Below are positions 63,720 through 64,000 of a DNA stretch of 64,000 nucleotides, one piece after another. This DNA is from Dendrolimus kikuchii (lineage: Eukaryota; Arthropoda; Insecta; Lepidoptera; Lasiocampidae), in the NCBI GenBank assembly GCA_019925095.2, contig CM034391.1:27827051-27891050 (forward strand), read 5' to 3'. Positions within the stretch are counted from its first letter, which is position 1. Each line of letters starts with the position of its first letter. Below the pieces are notes generated by a model. The model was given only the letters and a program-made list of their open reading frames with translations. It made no database searches and had not been told where the DNA came from. Made by a program: the position numbers and the translations under genes.

Positions 63720-63958
63720 ACAGCCATGTAGACGGTTCATCTGATGGAAAGCGGTTACCGTCCCCTAAAGATATTTTTAGTACCAAAGGTGCTACCAATG
63801 TACTGCCGCTCTCTAAAGGGCGACTGGAACCTGGTCACTAATGCCGGAACACAACTCAAGGTTGTTATGGCAACCTGGCTGTGGGTTGTTTCATCAGCTC
63901 TTACGACAGGCCGCCCGTATACAGGAAATTGTATTCTTTCTTCGTTCCTGCACGGATA
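63720..63958 (-). repeat. Rep-A, diverged
   Basis: Substituted throughout and missing the foldback region (GGTTGTTATGG runs into CAACCTGGCTGTGGG), with no poly(A) left. Confidence 0.78.
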
Positions 63959-64000
63959 TGTGCCGCCGGTCTTGGAAGGAGGGACTGAACTAACTTTTAT

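Overview
The window looks like gene-poor DNA from a lepidopteran (moth or butterfly) nuclear genome. I find no host protein-coding gene, rRNA or free-standing tRNA that I can support. The organism call is an inference. It rests on AT-rich spacer sequence, a Pao-type BEL retrotransposon, Helitron-like elements that start TCTATACTAATAT and end GCTAG, tRNA-headed SINEs and several non-LTR retrotransposon tails. Nearly every kilobase belongs to a mobile element or tandem repeat, and many are nested.

The one long coding unit is a BEL/Pao LTR retrotransposon on the minus strand (40430-46698). It has two identical 160-bp LTRs, a 5-bp target-site duplication (GACTG), a tRNA-Tyr-like primer-binding site, and one gag-pol frame broken by exactly two in-frame stops (TAA 43552-43554, TAG 41446-41448). 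It encodes coiled-coil/DUF1759-like Gag, zinc knuckles, an aspartic protease (DSGS), reverse transcriptase (YVDD), RNase H, a D-D-E integrase and a DUF5641-like tail. It is structurally very young but appears unable to make a full polyprotein.

Family names used below are mine. 'Rep-A' is a SINE-like repeat with about 30 copies, a long form (about 320 bp, starting ATCCGTGCAGG) and a short form (about 230 bp, starting CCAGGTGGTAG), both ending CAATAAAA(n). 'TATG-LINE' is a 5'-truncated non-LTR retrotransposon tail with about 20 copies, ending (TATG)n and flanked by 8-11 bp duplications. 'SINE-B' and 'SINE-H' have tRNA-like heads with A and B boxes. 'Helitron-like' covers several related groups. 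'Rep-F' is a long-inverted-repeat element, 'Rep-M' a 300-500 bp repeat, and 'Rep-P' a repeat whose tail grows into pyrimidine-rich minisatellites.

Layout: 1-8.6 kb is a mosaic of TATG-LINE, Rep-A, Helitron-like and Rep-F copies. 8.8-10.6 kb has (TA)n tracts, Helitron-like pieces and a GGTAGTTTT minisatellite. 10.6-17.3 kb has TATG-LINE copies, a 26/78-bp higher-order minisatellite and a 94-bp tandem repeat. 18-19.7 kb has LINE remnants. 20-27 kb is heavily nested (Rep-F, a 528-bp poly(A) retroposon in a Helitron-like element, a 241-bp tandem repeat). 28-40 kb has Rep-F, an RTE-like LINE end, a 184-bp palindrome-bearing tandem repeat and several TATG-LINEs. 40.4-46.7 kb is the BEL/Pao element. 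47-53 kb has LINE remnants, Helitron-like elements and a TIR MITE pair. 53.4-55.3 kb is a chain of poly(A) units separated by a recurring TGTCTTCCATA motif. 55-64 kb has two copies of a hairpin-bearing element, a palindromic foldback element inside a LINE inside a Helitron-like element, and more Rep-A.

Nothing here functions as a cellular pathway. The interactions are among transposons: they use one another as targets and probably share retrotransposition machinery.
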